Source of the DNA: Proteobacteria bacterium DTSAM18
GTDB taxonomy: Bacteria; Myxococcota_A; UBA796; GCA-2862545
Length of the DNA: 64,000 bases
Assembly (NCBI GenBank): GCA_028767165.1
Contig: JARACJ010000001.1
Coordinates: 434,001-498,000, forward strand
Direction: 5' to 3'
In this document: piece after piece, positions 53,346 through 61,396 of the stretch
Layout: each line of letters begins with the position of its first letter
How positions within the stretch are numbered: position 1 is the stretch's first letter
The notes under the pieces: model-generated
Told to the model about the DNA's origin: nothing
Databases searched by the model: none
What the model saw: only the letters and a program-made list of their open reading frames with translations
Made by a program: the position numbers and the translations under genes

Positions 53346-53798
53346 ATGGGACGTGTGTTTGATCAGATGAAGGCCTTCTTCGACGCCGACGACTGGAAGT
53401 ACGAGGAGATGGAGGGGCGGCCCGTGCTCCGCATGGGATTCTCCGGCGACGATGGCCAGTGGCGCTGTTTCGCCCAGGCCCGCGAAGAGCAGCAGCAGGT
53501 GGTGTTCTACTCCGTGGCCTCCGTGCAGGCGCCCGAGGATCGCCGCGCCGCGATGGCCGAGTTCATCACCCGCGCCAACTACGGCATGATCATCGGCAAC
53601 TTCGAGATGGACTTCTCCGACGGCGAGATCCGGTACAAGACCTCCTTCGACACCGAGGGCACCGATCTCACCAACGGCATCATGAAGCAGCTGGTCTACG
53701 CCAACGTGCTCACCATGGATCGCTACCTCAAGGGCATCATGGCGGTGGCGTTCGGCGGTCGCGAGGCGATCGAGGCCGTGGCAGCCGTCGAGGGCTGA
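53346..53798 (+). CDS. YbjN-domain protein
   Basis: A 150-residue cytoplasmic alpha/beta protein with the YbjN pattern: YEEMEGRPVLRMGFSG, then VVFYSVASVQAPEDRRAAMAEFITRANYGMIIGNFEM. This is the type III secretion chaperone-like fold used by YbjN and related sensory proteins. GGAGG lies seven bases before the chosen ATG. A strong hairpin terminator follows 46 bases after the stop. Exact role unknown. Confidence 0.82.
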   Translation: MGRVFDQMKAFFDADDWKYEEMEGRPVLRMGFSGDDGQWRCFAQAREEQQQVVFYSVASVQAPEDRRAAMAEFITRANYGMIIGNFEMDFSDGEIRYKTSFDTEGTDLTNGIMKQLVYANVLTMDRYLKGIMAVAFGGREAIEAVAAVEG

Positions 53799-53844
53799 GA
53801 CCACCCAACGTGAGCCTGCCCAACCGACCCCACGGGCAGGTCCG

Positions 53845-53866
53845 GAGGGCCGCACTTGCGGCCCTC
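53845..53866 (+). terminator. Terminator of the YbjN gene
   Basis: A perfect 9-bp GC stem GAGGGCCGC / GCGGCCCTC with an ACTT loop, followed by TCGTCGTCTT. It sits between convergent genes. Confidence 0.75.
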
Positions 53867-53880
53867 TCGTCGTCTTGGGA

Positions 53881-54846
53881 TCAGTCCTGCAGGTAGAACC
53901 AGGTAGGACGGTGATCGGAGATGTTCTGCAGGCCGTCCTGGCCGCCCTCGTAGTTGCGCCAGGGCACGCGCCGATCGAAGTCCGTGATCCGGCAGGCACC
54001 CTCCTTGCGGCGGACCCGGTCCGCCAGGTCGGACGCGATGAACAGGTGATCGATGAGGCTGTCGCCGGGGATCCAGGTGCCGCCCTCGCACCCCGCGCTG
54101 ATGTGGTGCAGCGCGTCGTCGGTGAGCAGCGGGCCGAGGGCGGTGGCCTCGCCGATGCCCTCGACGGTGTCGTTCATGTCGCCGACGAGGATGAGCTCCG
54201 AGCGAACCGGGGTGTCGCGGCTGGTGCGGGCATCGGCGAGCCAGGCGTGGATCTCGCGGACCTGCTGCGAACGGATCTGCACCGACTCCGGGTCGGAGTA
54301 GGGCTTCAGGTGCAGGTTGATCACGGTGTAGCGGGTGCCGCTGCCCCGGGAGGTGACCTCGGCGACGAAGGGGTTGCGGTGGCCCGACGAGGTGCTGGTG
54401 GTCAGGGGCACCTCGTGGGTGTGCTCGAGACTCAGCTTGTCGCTGCGGTACAGCCAGGCGGTGCGGACGCTGCTGCCGGACTCACTGACCTTCCAGCGCC
54501 AGGGATCGGGCAGCTCGAGCAGCTGCAGGGCGCGGGCGCCGTCGATCTCCTGCAGGGCGAGCAGGTCGACGTCCATCGCCTGGATGAGGTCCGCGATCAT
54601 CGCGTAGTCGATGTCGTTGCGGGGCACCTCACCCTGCAGGAGCTTGTCGTTGAGCCAGCGGATGTTGAAGGTGCCGATCTGCAGCCACCGGGGATCGAGC
54701 ATGTCGGGCTCGAGGACGTCGGGGGCGTAGGAGACGTCGGTGTCGGAGGTCTCGTGGGCCACGGGGGTGCCGGTGTCGGGGGCCGGGGCGTCCTGGGTGC
54801 ACGCCACGAGGAGCACGGGGACCAGCCATCGGACGAGAGGGGACAT
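53881..54846 (-). CDS. Endonuclease/exonuclease/phosphatase-family lipoprotein
   Basis: A 321-residue protein with lipobox LLVAC (Cys16). The EEP fold is visible: IGTFNIRWLN, LLALQEIDG (metal Glu), VINLHLKPY, LILVGDMND (Asn/Asp) and the final ISDHRPTWF (catalytic Asp-His). Substrates of secreted members are nucleic acids or phospholipids. AAAGG precedes the ATG. It is divergent from the YtkA-like lipoprotein. Confidence 0.88.
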   Translation of the reverse strand: MSPLVRWLVPVLLVACTQDAPAPDTGTPVAHETSDTDVSYAPDVLEPDMLDPRWLQIGTFNIRWLNDKLLQGEVPRNDIDYAMIADLIQAMDVDLLALQEIDGARALQLLELPDPWRWKVSESGSSVRTAWLYRSDKLSLEHTHEVPLTTSTSSGHRNPFVAEVTSRGSGTRYTVINLHLKPYSDPESVQIRSQQVREIHAWLADARTSRDTPVRSELILVGDMNDTVEGIGEATALGPLLTDDALHHISAGCEGGTWIPGDSLIDHLFIASDLADRVRRKEGACRITDFDRRVPWRNYEGGQDGLQNISDHRPTWFYLQD

Positions 54847-55021
54847 GCAACGAGCCTTTGCCGGAGATCGTGGGCACACTGCCCGAGGGGGCGGAAGAAG
54901 GCAACCGGCCGGTGGGCGCCTGGGGTGCGACGGTGTGCCGCATGTGGCGGATTGTCGCGGAAGGTGTGGCGAAAGGTCGCATTGTACGCATCTTTTCGTC
55001 AAGGCTTCGCCAGGGTTTCCC

Positions 55022-55056
55022 CCGGCGTGCGCGAGGGACGTCCGGCGTGCGCTAGG
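55022..55056 (+). promoter_or_regulatory. Two tandem boxes upstream of the YtkA-like gene
   Basis: CCGGCGTGCGCGAGG (55022-55036) and CCGGCGTGCGCTAGG (55042-55056) differ at one base and are offset by exactly 20 bases, near two helical turns. They end 27 bases before the start codon. It is a candidate regulator site; no known consensus is matched. Confidence 0.35.
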
Positions 55057-55083
55057 TACAGCCACGTCGACATGGAGGATGTC

Positions 55084-55512
55084 ATGACCCGAATGATGCT
55101 GGCCGCTGCCGCGCTGCTGTCCGCCTGCGTGGACCCCGCCGACCTGTACACCGTCCACGCCACCCCCGATCCCACCGAGGTGATCGCGCGGGAGGACGTC
55201 ACCTACGACTTCCACGTGCACACGTCGGACGACCACGAGGTCGTCGAGGGCGCCACCCTCACGGTGACCCCCTGGATGCCGGCCCACGGTCACGGCATCG
55301 ACGACGAGGTCGTCGTGGTCGAGCTCGGCGAGGGGCACTACGAGGCCACCTTCCAGTTCTCGATGCCCGGCGAGTGGGAGCTGCAGATCGACATCGACGG
55401 TGACGCCGGTGTGGGCGAGGTCGTCGTGACCCAGACGGTGGGCGGCGAGATGATGGGTGGCATGGACGACACCGGGATGGACTCGGGCATGGGACACATG
55501 TCCGGCCACTGA
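55084..55512 (+). CDS. YtkA-like domain lipoprotein with a Met/His-rich tail
   Basis: A 142-residue lipoprotein (MTRMMLAAAALLSAC, Cys15). The domain shows the YtkA/FixH pattern: TVTPWMPAHGHGIDD, then LGEGHYEATFQFSMPGEWELQIDI. The tail GGEMMGGMDDTGMDSGMGHM is Met/His-rich, which hints at copper binding (inference). GGAGG lies before the ATG at 55084. Confidence 0.78.
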   Translation: MTRMMLAAAALLSACVDPADLYTVHATPDPTEVIAREDVTYDFHVHTSDDHEVVEGATLTVTPWMPAHGHGIDDEVVVVELGEGHYEATFQFSMPGEWELQIDIDGDAGVGEVVVTQTVGGEMMGGMDDTGMDSGMGHMSGH

Positions 55513-55551
55513 GCCGCCGTGCGCTTGCCGGGCCCCATGGCCCGGAGAAAG

Positions 55552-55575
55552 GGGGCAGCCTGGGTGGGCTGCCCC
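55552..55575 (-). terminator. Convergent-region hairpin, terminator for the leftward hydrolase
   Basis: Arms GGGGCAGCC / GGCTGCCCC (9 bp, 6-base loop) abut the stop codon of the leftward hydrolase. In that direction the stem is followed by CTTTCTCC. A second perfect stem, CCGGGCC / GGCCCGG, lies 16-33 bases farther left and could serve the rightward gene. Confidence 0.6.
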
Positions 55576-56397
55576 TCAGTCGTGTGGGTCTGCGGCCAGG
55601 ATGTGGTCGAGGAGCATGCGGTCGACCTCGGTACGGTGGGTCACCGTGAGCCCGTGTGCCGCGTCGTCCAGCTCCACGTAGCGGTCGGCGGAGATGAGGC
55701 GGGCGAGCTGTTCGCCGTAGGCCGGCCGGGCGATGATGTCGTGGGCACCGCTCACCACGAGGGAGGGGACGGACGCGAGGGCGTCCATGCCAGCGGGCAG
55801 GGCGTGGTCGCCCATGGCCTTGAGGTGCTCCCGGGTGATGCCTGGCGTGTCGGCGAGATCCCGGCCGAAGATCTCGCCGTAGGTCGCCGCGAGGGCATCC
55901 GGATCCTGGCCACGACGCTGGGACGGGGCGAGGATCATCTCGAGCCACGCGCGCCGGCGGCTGCGGCGGGTGCCGATCATGGATCGGGTGCCGACCCAGG
56001 CCATCTTCAGGGTGGGGCGGGTGGCCTGCTTTCCGTAGGCGAAGGTGCACAGGAGCGACAGGCTCCGTACCCGCTCCGGGTGGGCCAGCGCGAGCTGGTG
56101 CGCGATGATGCCGCCCATGCTGTGGCCGACGAGGTGGGCGCTGGGCCAGCCGAGGTGGTCCAGCAGCTCGACGGCCTCGTGGACGAGCCGGGGGATGGTG
56201 ACGGGCCGGGTGGGCTCGCCGGAGTCGCCGAGGCCCGGGTGGTCGTAGGCCACGCAGGTGAGGTGCTCGTGCAGGCTCTCGAGCTGCGGACGCCACCCGA
56301 CGCGTGGGACGCCGGCGCCCTGGATGAACAGCACCGGGGGGCCATCTCCGAGGCGCTCGTAGGCGATGCGAGCGTCTTCGCGGGTCATGAACTGCAC
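55576..56397 (-). CDS. Alpha/beta-fold hydrolase
   Basis: A 273-residue hydrolase of the epoxide-hydrolase/haloperoxidase-like group. It has VLFIQGAGVPRVGW, DHPGLGDSGEP, the nucleophile elbow GHSMGGIIA, VSGAHDIIA (Asp) and DDAAHGLTV (His). There is no signal peptide. GTG at 56397 is chosen because AGGAGG lies four bases upstream; the in-frame ATG at 56388 is possible. The substrate is unknown. Confidence 0.85.
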   Translation of the reverse strand: MQFMTREDARIAYERLGDGPPVLFIQGAGVPRVGWRPQLESLHEHLTCVAYDHPGLGDSGEPTRPVTIPRLVHEAVELLDHLGWPSAHLVGHSMGGIIAHQLALAHPERVRSLSLLCTFAYGKQATRPTLKMAWVGTRSMIGTRRSRRRAWLEMILAPSQRRGQDPDALAATYGEIFGRDLADTPGITREHLKAMGDHALPAGMDALASVPSLVVSGAHDIIARPAYGEQLARLISADRYVELDDAAHGLTVTHRTEVDRMLLDHILAADPHD

Positions 56398-56558
56398 GGG
56401 GCCTCCTTCGGGCGGGGAGGGGGCCGTAACGCGGCGTGCCCTTCCGGGGCACGGCCCGGGTCGTGCAACCACGCAGGCCCCCTCGCTACAGGCGGTGGGC
56501 GGACCTCCGAACCGGATGCTGCTGCGTACGCGGTCAATCCGCGTTCCGGAGGGATTCC

Positions 56559-57236
56559 ATGAAGTCCGTTCTGCTGGGTTCCGCGTTCGTCTGGGCCTCT
56601 CTCGTCACCGGGGGCGTCGCCGAGGCGGGAGAGGTCGCATCGCCGCGAACGTCGGCGGAGGGAGGCGGGCACGGCGGGACGTCGGCCGAGCCCCATCACC
56701 CGGGTCACCGGGAGCACAGGCACTACCAGCAGGAGGAGGGGGAGTGGGTCCCCCACGTCCTGGTGAGCTTCAAGGGGGCCTACCTCGGCTCCTGGGCCAA
56801 GCACCGTGAACGCCTGGACGTCGGGGCGAGCGTCTTCGGACTGGGCTTCGAGATCGCCCACGGAAAGCTCGAGTTCGAGTCCGTGATCGCCATGGGGTTC
56901 GCAGATGGAGATGCCGGGTTCTTCTGGGAGCCCGGGTTCAAGATGCCGTTCCACGTCAGTCATGTCGTCGAGCCGTTCATCGCGGTGGGGCCGGTGCTGT
57001 CCCTGGGCCTCGAGCGTGAAGCGGCGGAAGAGGGGGCAGAGGCGGAACCGGGCGCCGAGTCGGGCAGCATCGTGCGGATCACGCCGGAGGTGGGGTTCGT
57101 GGTCGGTCCGGGAACCTACCTGTGGGTCACCGAACACGTCGGGTTCACCGTCAACGTGGGCTACCGCTTCATCGTGTCCGTCAAGGGCCTGACCCACCAG
57201 TTCGTCACCGCCGGAGGCCTCGTCGTCCGCTACTGA
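56559..57236 (+). CDS. Secreted/outer-membrane protein with a His-rich segment
   Basis: A 225-residue protein with a signal peptide ending VAEAG. A His-rich stretch (GGGHGG ... HHPGHREHRH) precedes a beta-barrel-like domain of alternating strands that ends in VVRY, a typical outer-membrane C-terminal aromatic. GGAGG precedes the ATG. It may bind metal through the His-rich part; no family recognised. Confidence 0.65.
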   Translation: MKSVLLGSAFVWASLVTGGVAEAGEVASPRTSAEGGGHGGTSAEPHHPGHREHRHYQQEEGEWVPHVLVSFKGAYLGSWAKHRERLDVGASVFGLGFEIAHGKLEFESVIAMGFADGDAGFFWEPGFKMPFHVSHVVEPFIAVGPVLSLGLEREAAEEGAEAEPGAESGSIVRITPEVGFVVGPGTYLWVTEHVGFTVNVGYRFIVSVKGLTHQFVTAGGLVVRY

Positions 57237-57270
57237 GCCGGCGCGCCAGGGGCACACCGGCTCGTGCGGG

Positions 57271-57804
57271 TCACCGGGCGCTGAACACGGGGGCGAGCTC
57301 GTCGGCAGGGGTGGGGTCCGCCTGCAGGCCCGACGCGGACAGGGGGTAGGCCTCGCCGTCGTACTCCAGGCGCACCTGGGTGTACGCCGCACCGCCGCCA
57401 CCCACCTGGATGACCAGGTCGTGCCAGCCGTTGTTCGTCTCGGCGGCCACCCGGACCGGCTCGGTCACGAGCACGGTCTCGCTGCGCAGGAAGAAGTTCA
57501 GGTCGGTTCCCTGGAACACCATCATGGTGCAGCCGTCGCTGCCGCAGGACTGCGGGCCGCGGAGAAGGATGACGGCGTCTTCGAAGCCGTCGTCGTTCAA
57601 GTCGAGCAGGGAGACCTCGTAGGCGTCGGTCTCGAGGGGGGTGCCGATGCGCTGCTCGACGGCGCTGTGGAGGGCTGCATACTGGACGGTCTCCACCCGG
57701 GCCCGATCACGGGCGCGTGGCTTCCGGGGCTCACGTGTGTCCTTCGCGCCGGACAGCGTGGGGAGGAGGACCGCGGCACACAGCAGGATTCGCCAGGATC
57801 TCAT
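57271..57804 (-). CDS. Secreted protein with a DLNDDGFEDA calcium-type motif
   Basis: A 177-residue protein with a signal peptide ending LSGA. LLDLNDDGFEDAVILL looks like an FG-GAP/EF-hand-like calcium loop. The Cys pair CGSDGC probably forms a disulfide. GGGAGG lies before the ATG. It converges with the barrel-like gene, separated by 34 bases that hold a 7-bp stem (GAGCCGG / CCGGCTC) without a T-run. Function unknown. Confidence 0.68.
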   Translation of the reverse strand: MRSWRILLCAAVLLPTLSGAKDTREPRKPRARDRARVETVQYAALHSAVEQRIGTPLETDAYEVSLLDLNDDGFEDAVILLRGPQSCGSDGCTMMVFQGTDLNFFLRSETVLVTEPVRVAAETNNGWHDLVIQVGGGGAAYTQVRLEYDGEAYPLSASGLQADPTPADELAPVFSAR

Positions 57805-57930
57805 AGGGACCTCCCGGGGCGTGTGAAGCGTGTCTGAGACGGGTGTATCTTCACCGAGTCACCCCGTGAGTACGGGGAGGGCCCATCAGGGGGGCGCGCC
57901 TGTGCTACGAAGGTCCATGGGGAGGTGAGG

Positions 57931-59070
57931 ATGGGCGTGCTGGTGTTCGGACTCGTGTTCCTGGCCTTCCTGGGCATGTTCGGGGGCCTGCACGTCTTCC
58001 TGTACGCGCGCCTGTTCGAGGGCATCGGACTTCCCGCCGGGGCGGAGCACGGGCTGGCGGTCGCCGTGGCGGTGCTCGGCGTCTGGGGGATCTCGGCCAT
58101 GCTCGCCGAGCGGTTCGGTCGCCCCCCGCTGTCCCGCCTGTTTACCTGGCCCGGCTACCTGTGGCTGGGGTTCGCCTGGTTCGCCCTGGCCCTCACGGTG
58201 CTCACGGAGCCGGTGCTGTGGTTCACCGACCACATGGGGTGGGCCGGCCTGGAGCAGGCATCCGCGGTCCGCACCCTGGCGGTCCTCGGGCTCACGCTGC
58301 TGCTCACGCTCCTGGCGCGGGCGAACGCGGGGGGCGTTCCGTCGGTGGTCTCGGTGGAGTTGCCCCTGCGGGATCTGCCCGAACCGCTGGTGGGCTACCG
58401 CATCGTGTTCATCTCCGACCTGCACGTGGGTCCGCTGGTGGGCCACCGGTGGCTCACGCGCATCTGCGACGCGGTCCAGGCGCTCCAGCCGGATCTCGTG
58501 GCCGTGGGCGGCGACCTCATCGACGGCAGGGCGGCGGGGATCGCGCCGGAGGTGGCGCCCCTCGGACGGCTGCAGGCGCCCGACGGGGTGGTCTTCGTGT
58601 CGGGCAACCACGAGATGATGTCGGGCCTGCCGGGCTGGCTCGAGGCCCTGCGGGAGCTCGGTGTGACCCTGCTGACCAACAGCCACATCCGGGTGGAGCG
58701 GCAGGGCGAGGCGCTGTTCGTGGCGGGCACCCACGACCACAACGGGGCCTTCGCCGGCTTCCCCGAGGACCTCGACGCGGCGCTCCAGGGGATACCGACG
58801 GGGGCGCCGTCGGTGCTGCTCGCGCACGATCCCGCCACCTTCAAGCAGGCCCGCGGCCGGGTGGGCGTGCAGCTGTCCGGTCACACCCACGACGGGCAGC
58901 TGTGGCCCTTCACCTCCCTGGTTCGGGCGGTGCTCCCCTATGCGGCGGGTCGGTACGACGAGCAGGGGAGCGTGCTGTACGTGAGCCGGGGCACCGGAAC
59001 CTGGGGGCCTCCCTACCGGCTGGGGGCGCCCGCCGAGATCACCGAGGTCGTGCTGGTGCGGCGGGGCTGA
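57931..59070 (+). CDS. Membrane-anchored metallophosphoesterase
   Basis: A 379-residue protein. Four N-terminal membrane helices (1-135) are followed by a calcineurin-like domain with the metal motifs ISDLHVGP, GGDLIDGR, GNHEM and GHTHDGQLWP. This layout is that of the YkuE-like family (UDP-lipid or other phosphoester cleavage). GGAGG lies five bases before the ATG at 57931; a GTG two codons upstream is possible. Together with the next gene it forms a rightward pair. Confidence 0.88.
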   Translation: MGVLVFGLVFLAFLGMFGGLHVFLYARLFEGIGLPAGAEHGLAVAVAVLGVWGISAMLAERFGRPPLSRLFTWPGYLWLGFAWFALALTVLTEPVLWFTDHMGWAGLEQASAVRTLAVLGLTLLLTLLARANAGGVPSVVSVELPLRDLPEPLVGYRIVFISDLHVGPLVGHRWLTRICDAVQALQPDLVAVGGDLIDGRAAGIAPEVAPLGRLQAPDGVVFVSGNHEMMSGLPGWLEALRELGVTLLTNSHIRVERQGEALFVAGTHDHNGAFAGFPEDLDAALQGIPTGAPSVLLAHDPATFKQARGRVGVQLSGHTHDGQLWPFTSLVRAVLPYAAGRYDEQGSVLYVSRGTGTWGPPYRLGAPAEITEVVLVRRG

Positions 59071-59122
59071 GCAGGCCATGATGGGCGGGCACGCGGTGCG
59101 TGCGGACGCAGGGGGAGTGCGG

Positions 59123-60262
59123 ATGGGCAGGTGGATGTGGATGCTCGGACTGGCGGCCTGTGGCGGCGCTTCGGCCCCCCAGGCGGAGCAGGGGCCCGAG
59201 GAGGCGGTGGACGTGACGGCCCAGGCGCGCCTGGCACGGAACACGCCGTCGGCCTCCCTCGACGGGGAGCAGCTGTACGTGGAGTACTGCGCGCTGTGTC
59301 ACGGCGAGCAGGGGCAGGGGTACCTGGCCGACAACGCGCCGATGCTGTCCAACCCCTGGCTGCACGCGATGGTCGACGATGCCTACCTCGAGCAGGCGGT
59401 GAAGATGGGCCGTCCGGGCACCCCCATGGCGCCCTATGGCAGCGCCTACGGGGGGCCGCTGTCGGACGCCCAGGTGCGCGCCATCGTCGCCCACATGAGA
59501 GGCTGGGCGGATCCGTCGATCGACCTCGGCGAGCCCTCGGCCGCCACCGGTGGCAGCCACGGGCGGGGCAAGGAGGTCTACGACGTCCACTGCGCCTCCT
59601 GCCACGGGGTCGAGGGGGAAGGCGTCACCGGGCCGAGCCTGGCCAACCCGGTGTTCCTGCGCACCATGCCGGCGGATCTGGTCACGCGCACCCTGCAGCA
59701 CGGCCGTCCGGGCACGGCGATGCAGTCCTTCGAGGGCGTGCTCACCCCGCGGCAGCAGGCCGACGTCGCCTCCTACATCGAGTCCTGGAAGCACAAGCGG
59801 GGCCGCCGGCTTCCGCCCGCCACCAAGCCCGCGCGGGACATGGAGCCGGTGATCCACGCACAAGGCGAGGGCCCGGAGCTGCCCCTGCGCAAGGATCGGT
59901 ACGTGGCGTCCAAGGACGTGCTGCAGGCCCTGCGCGACGGACGCAAGATGGTCATCCTCGATGCACGGTCCACCGGCGACTACGTCATGTACCACCTGCC
60001 GGGTGCGGTGCCCGCGCCGTACTACAGCAGCGACGAGGAACTGCTGCGGCTGCCCAAGGACGACACCTTCATCGTGGCCTACTGCGCGTGTCCCCACGCG
60101 GCCTCGGGCAAGGTGGTCGACAAGCTGCGCAAGCTCGGCTTCGAGCACACCGCCGTGCTCGACGAGGGCGTCGATTACTGGCGTGAGCAGGGCTTCCCCG
60201 GCGCCACCGGTCCCACGCCCTTCGGCGTCAAGGGCTCTGCGGCGCAGGCCTATGGGCCGTGA
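59123..60262 (+). CDS. Diheme cytochrome c-rhodanese fusion lipoprotein
   Basis: A 379-residue lipoprotein (lipobox LAAC, Cys13). It has two c-type heme domains, CALCH (56-60) and CASCH (157-161), each with a downstream Met or Lys/Met candidate ligand. A rhodanese domain follows (about 262-360), with DARSTGDYVMYHLPGA and the active-loop Cys321 in YCACPHAASG. The fusion could couple sulfane-sulfur transfer to electron transfer in the periplasm. The ATG at 59123 has GGGAG upstream; an earlier in-frame ATG would add an N-region without signal character. Confidence 0.88.
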   Translation: MGRWMWMLGLAACGGASAPQAEQGPEEAVDVTAQARLARNTPSASLDGEQLYVEYCALCHGEQGQGYLADNAPMLSNPWLHAMVDDAYLEQAVKMGRPGTPMAPYGSAYGGPLSDAQVRAIVAHMRGWADPSIDLGEPSAATGGSHGRGKEVYDVHCASCHGVEGEGVTGPSLANPVFLRTMPADLVTRTLQHGRPGTAMQSFEGVLTPRQQADVASYIESWKHKRGRRLPPATKPARDMEPVIHAQGEGPELPLRKDRYVASKDVLQALRDGRKMVILDARSTGDYVMYHLPGAVPAPYYSSDEELLRLPKDDTFIVAYCACPHAASGKVVDKLRKLGFEHTAVLDEGVDYWREQGFPGATGPTPFGVKGSAAQAYGP

Positions 60263-60271
60263 GGTCAGGGC

Positions 60272-61087
60272 TCACGGCGTGAGGCGTCCGGCCATCTCGC
60301 GGCACCAGCGCGCGGCAGGTGTGGTGAGGTCGATGGACCGGGCGCGCAGGGAGCGGGTGGTGTCGGCGTCGAGGTCGCGCAGCCGGATGTCCGTTCCCTC
60401 GAAGAAGGCGGCGTTGGCACGCCACAAGGCGAGGCTCACGGGCACGTCGGCCTCGGAGGGCAGACTCGCGCGGACCGCAGGCCGCGTGAAGGGCAGCAGG
60501 TAGGGCAGGCGTCCGAAGGTGCCCCCCGGTTGCTCGATGACCAGGCCGCCGCTGCGGGTGCCGAGGAGGAAGTCGCGGCTGTCGAGGATCTCCCGGGGTT
60601 CACCGGTGGGGTGGGGCGGCAGCAGGGGGACCTCCCGGGTCACGGTGTGCCCGGCCTGCTCGAGGGCGCCCCGGACGAGCGCCATGGTGGCCCCCGAGTG
60701 GATGTCGTCGTCGAGGAGGATCCAGTCGGTGCGGGGCAGGGCGGCGATCTGGGTCTGTAGCGCGGGGTGACCGGGACGTGGGCCGAGGTCGAGGAAGGTC
60801 AGGCCGTCGGAGGCGTAGCGGCGGCACAGGTACAGCTCGTGGACGTGGGGCACCATGGCGTCGAGGCTGAGGACCTCGCCCCGGGCCTTCCAGGATGCGG
60901 CCGTGGCCAGCTGCGGCGCGATGGGTGCGGCGTGGACCGGTCCGGGGAACCAGTGGGCGAGCAGGTCGAAGAGCTCCCGGCGGAAGGCGACCCACCGGGG
61001 GACCAGGTCGTCGCGGGCCAGGAGGGCGGCAGGGGCGACGCTGGCCCAGTCCTCCTGGCGGATCACGAGGTGCGTCGGGTGGGTCAT
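60272..61087 (-). CDS. Phosphoribosyltransferase-like protein
   Basis: A 271-residue protein with a PRPP-loop-like strand-loop: DWILLDDDIHSGATMALV (two acidic residues, then a small-residue loop). The family consensus is DDxxTGxT. The N-terminal 120 residues and the C-terminal 90 are not typical of any PRTase I know. There is no signal peptide. GGAG lies five bases before the ATG at 61087. Confidence 0.5.
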   Translation of the reverse strand: MTHPTHLVIRQEDWASVAPAALLARDDLVPRWVAFRRELFDLLAHWFPGPVHAAPIAPQLATAASWKARGEVLSLDAMVPHVHELYLCRRYASDGLTFLDLGPRPGHPALQTQIAALPRTDWILLDDDIHSGATMALVRGALEQAGHTVTREVPLLPPHPTGEPREILDSRDFLLGTRSGGLVIEQPGGTFGRLPYLLPFTRPAVRASLPSEADVPVSLALWRANAAFFEGTDIRLRDLDADTTRSLRARSIDLTTPAARWCREMAGRLTP

Positions 61088-61396
61088 GGGGGCTCCGGGA
61101 GGTGTCGGGTGCAATCTACAGGACGGGTGCCTGGGAGGCGGATGCCGTGTGCGTTCCGGGGGCTCGGGGCGGGGACCGCCGGGCGCTGCCTATGTAGCGC
61201 CCGTGGGGGATGCGGTACCGGAACGGTCCAGATGGGGCCTGCCACGTGGCATGTGGCGGATTTCGACACATGTTGGTCAAACCTGCCGCCCTGGAGCCCC
61301 GGGCCGTGGTGGATCGCGCGGCCGGACGCTAGCCAGGGGATGACGAGGGTGCGCCCTTCCGGTGAGCGCGCCCCATGCCTGACGAGGTCGCGCGAC
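61088..61396. other. Non-coding stretch before the decarboxylase
   Basis: This 309-base divergent region has no gene I can support. It holds the ribosome-site end of the leftward gene and, near the decarboxylase, only GAGG nine bases from the start. No promoter or riboswitch pattern is clear. Confidence 0.4.

Noticed and set aside
54940-61262. A shared 14-mer GCATGTGGCGGATT at 54940-54953 and 61249-61262
   Set aside because: Several chance pairs of this length are expected in 64 kb, and the flanks do not match.
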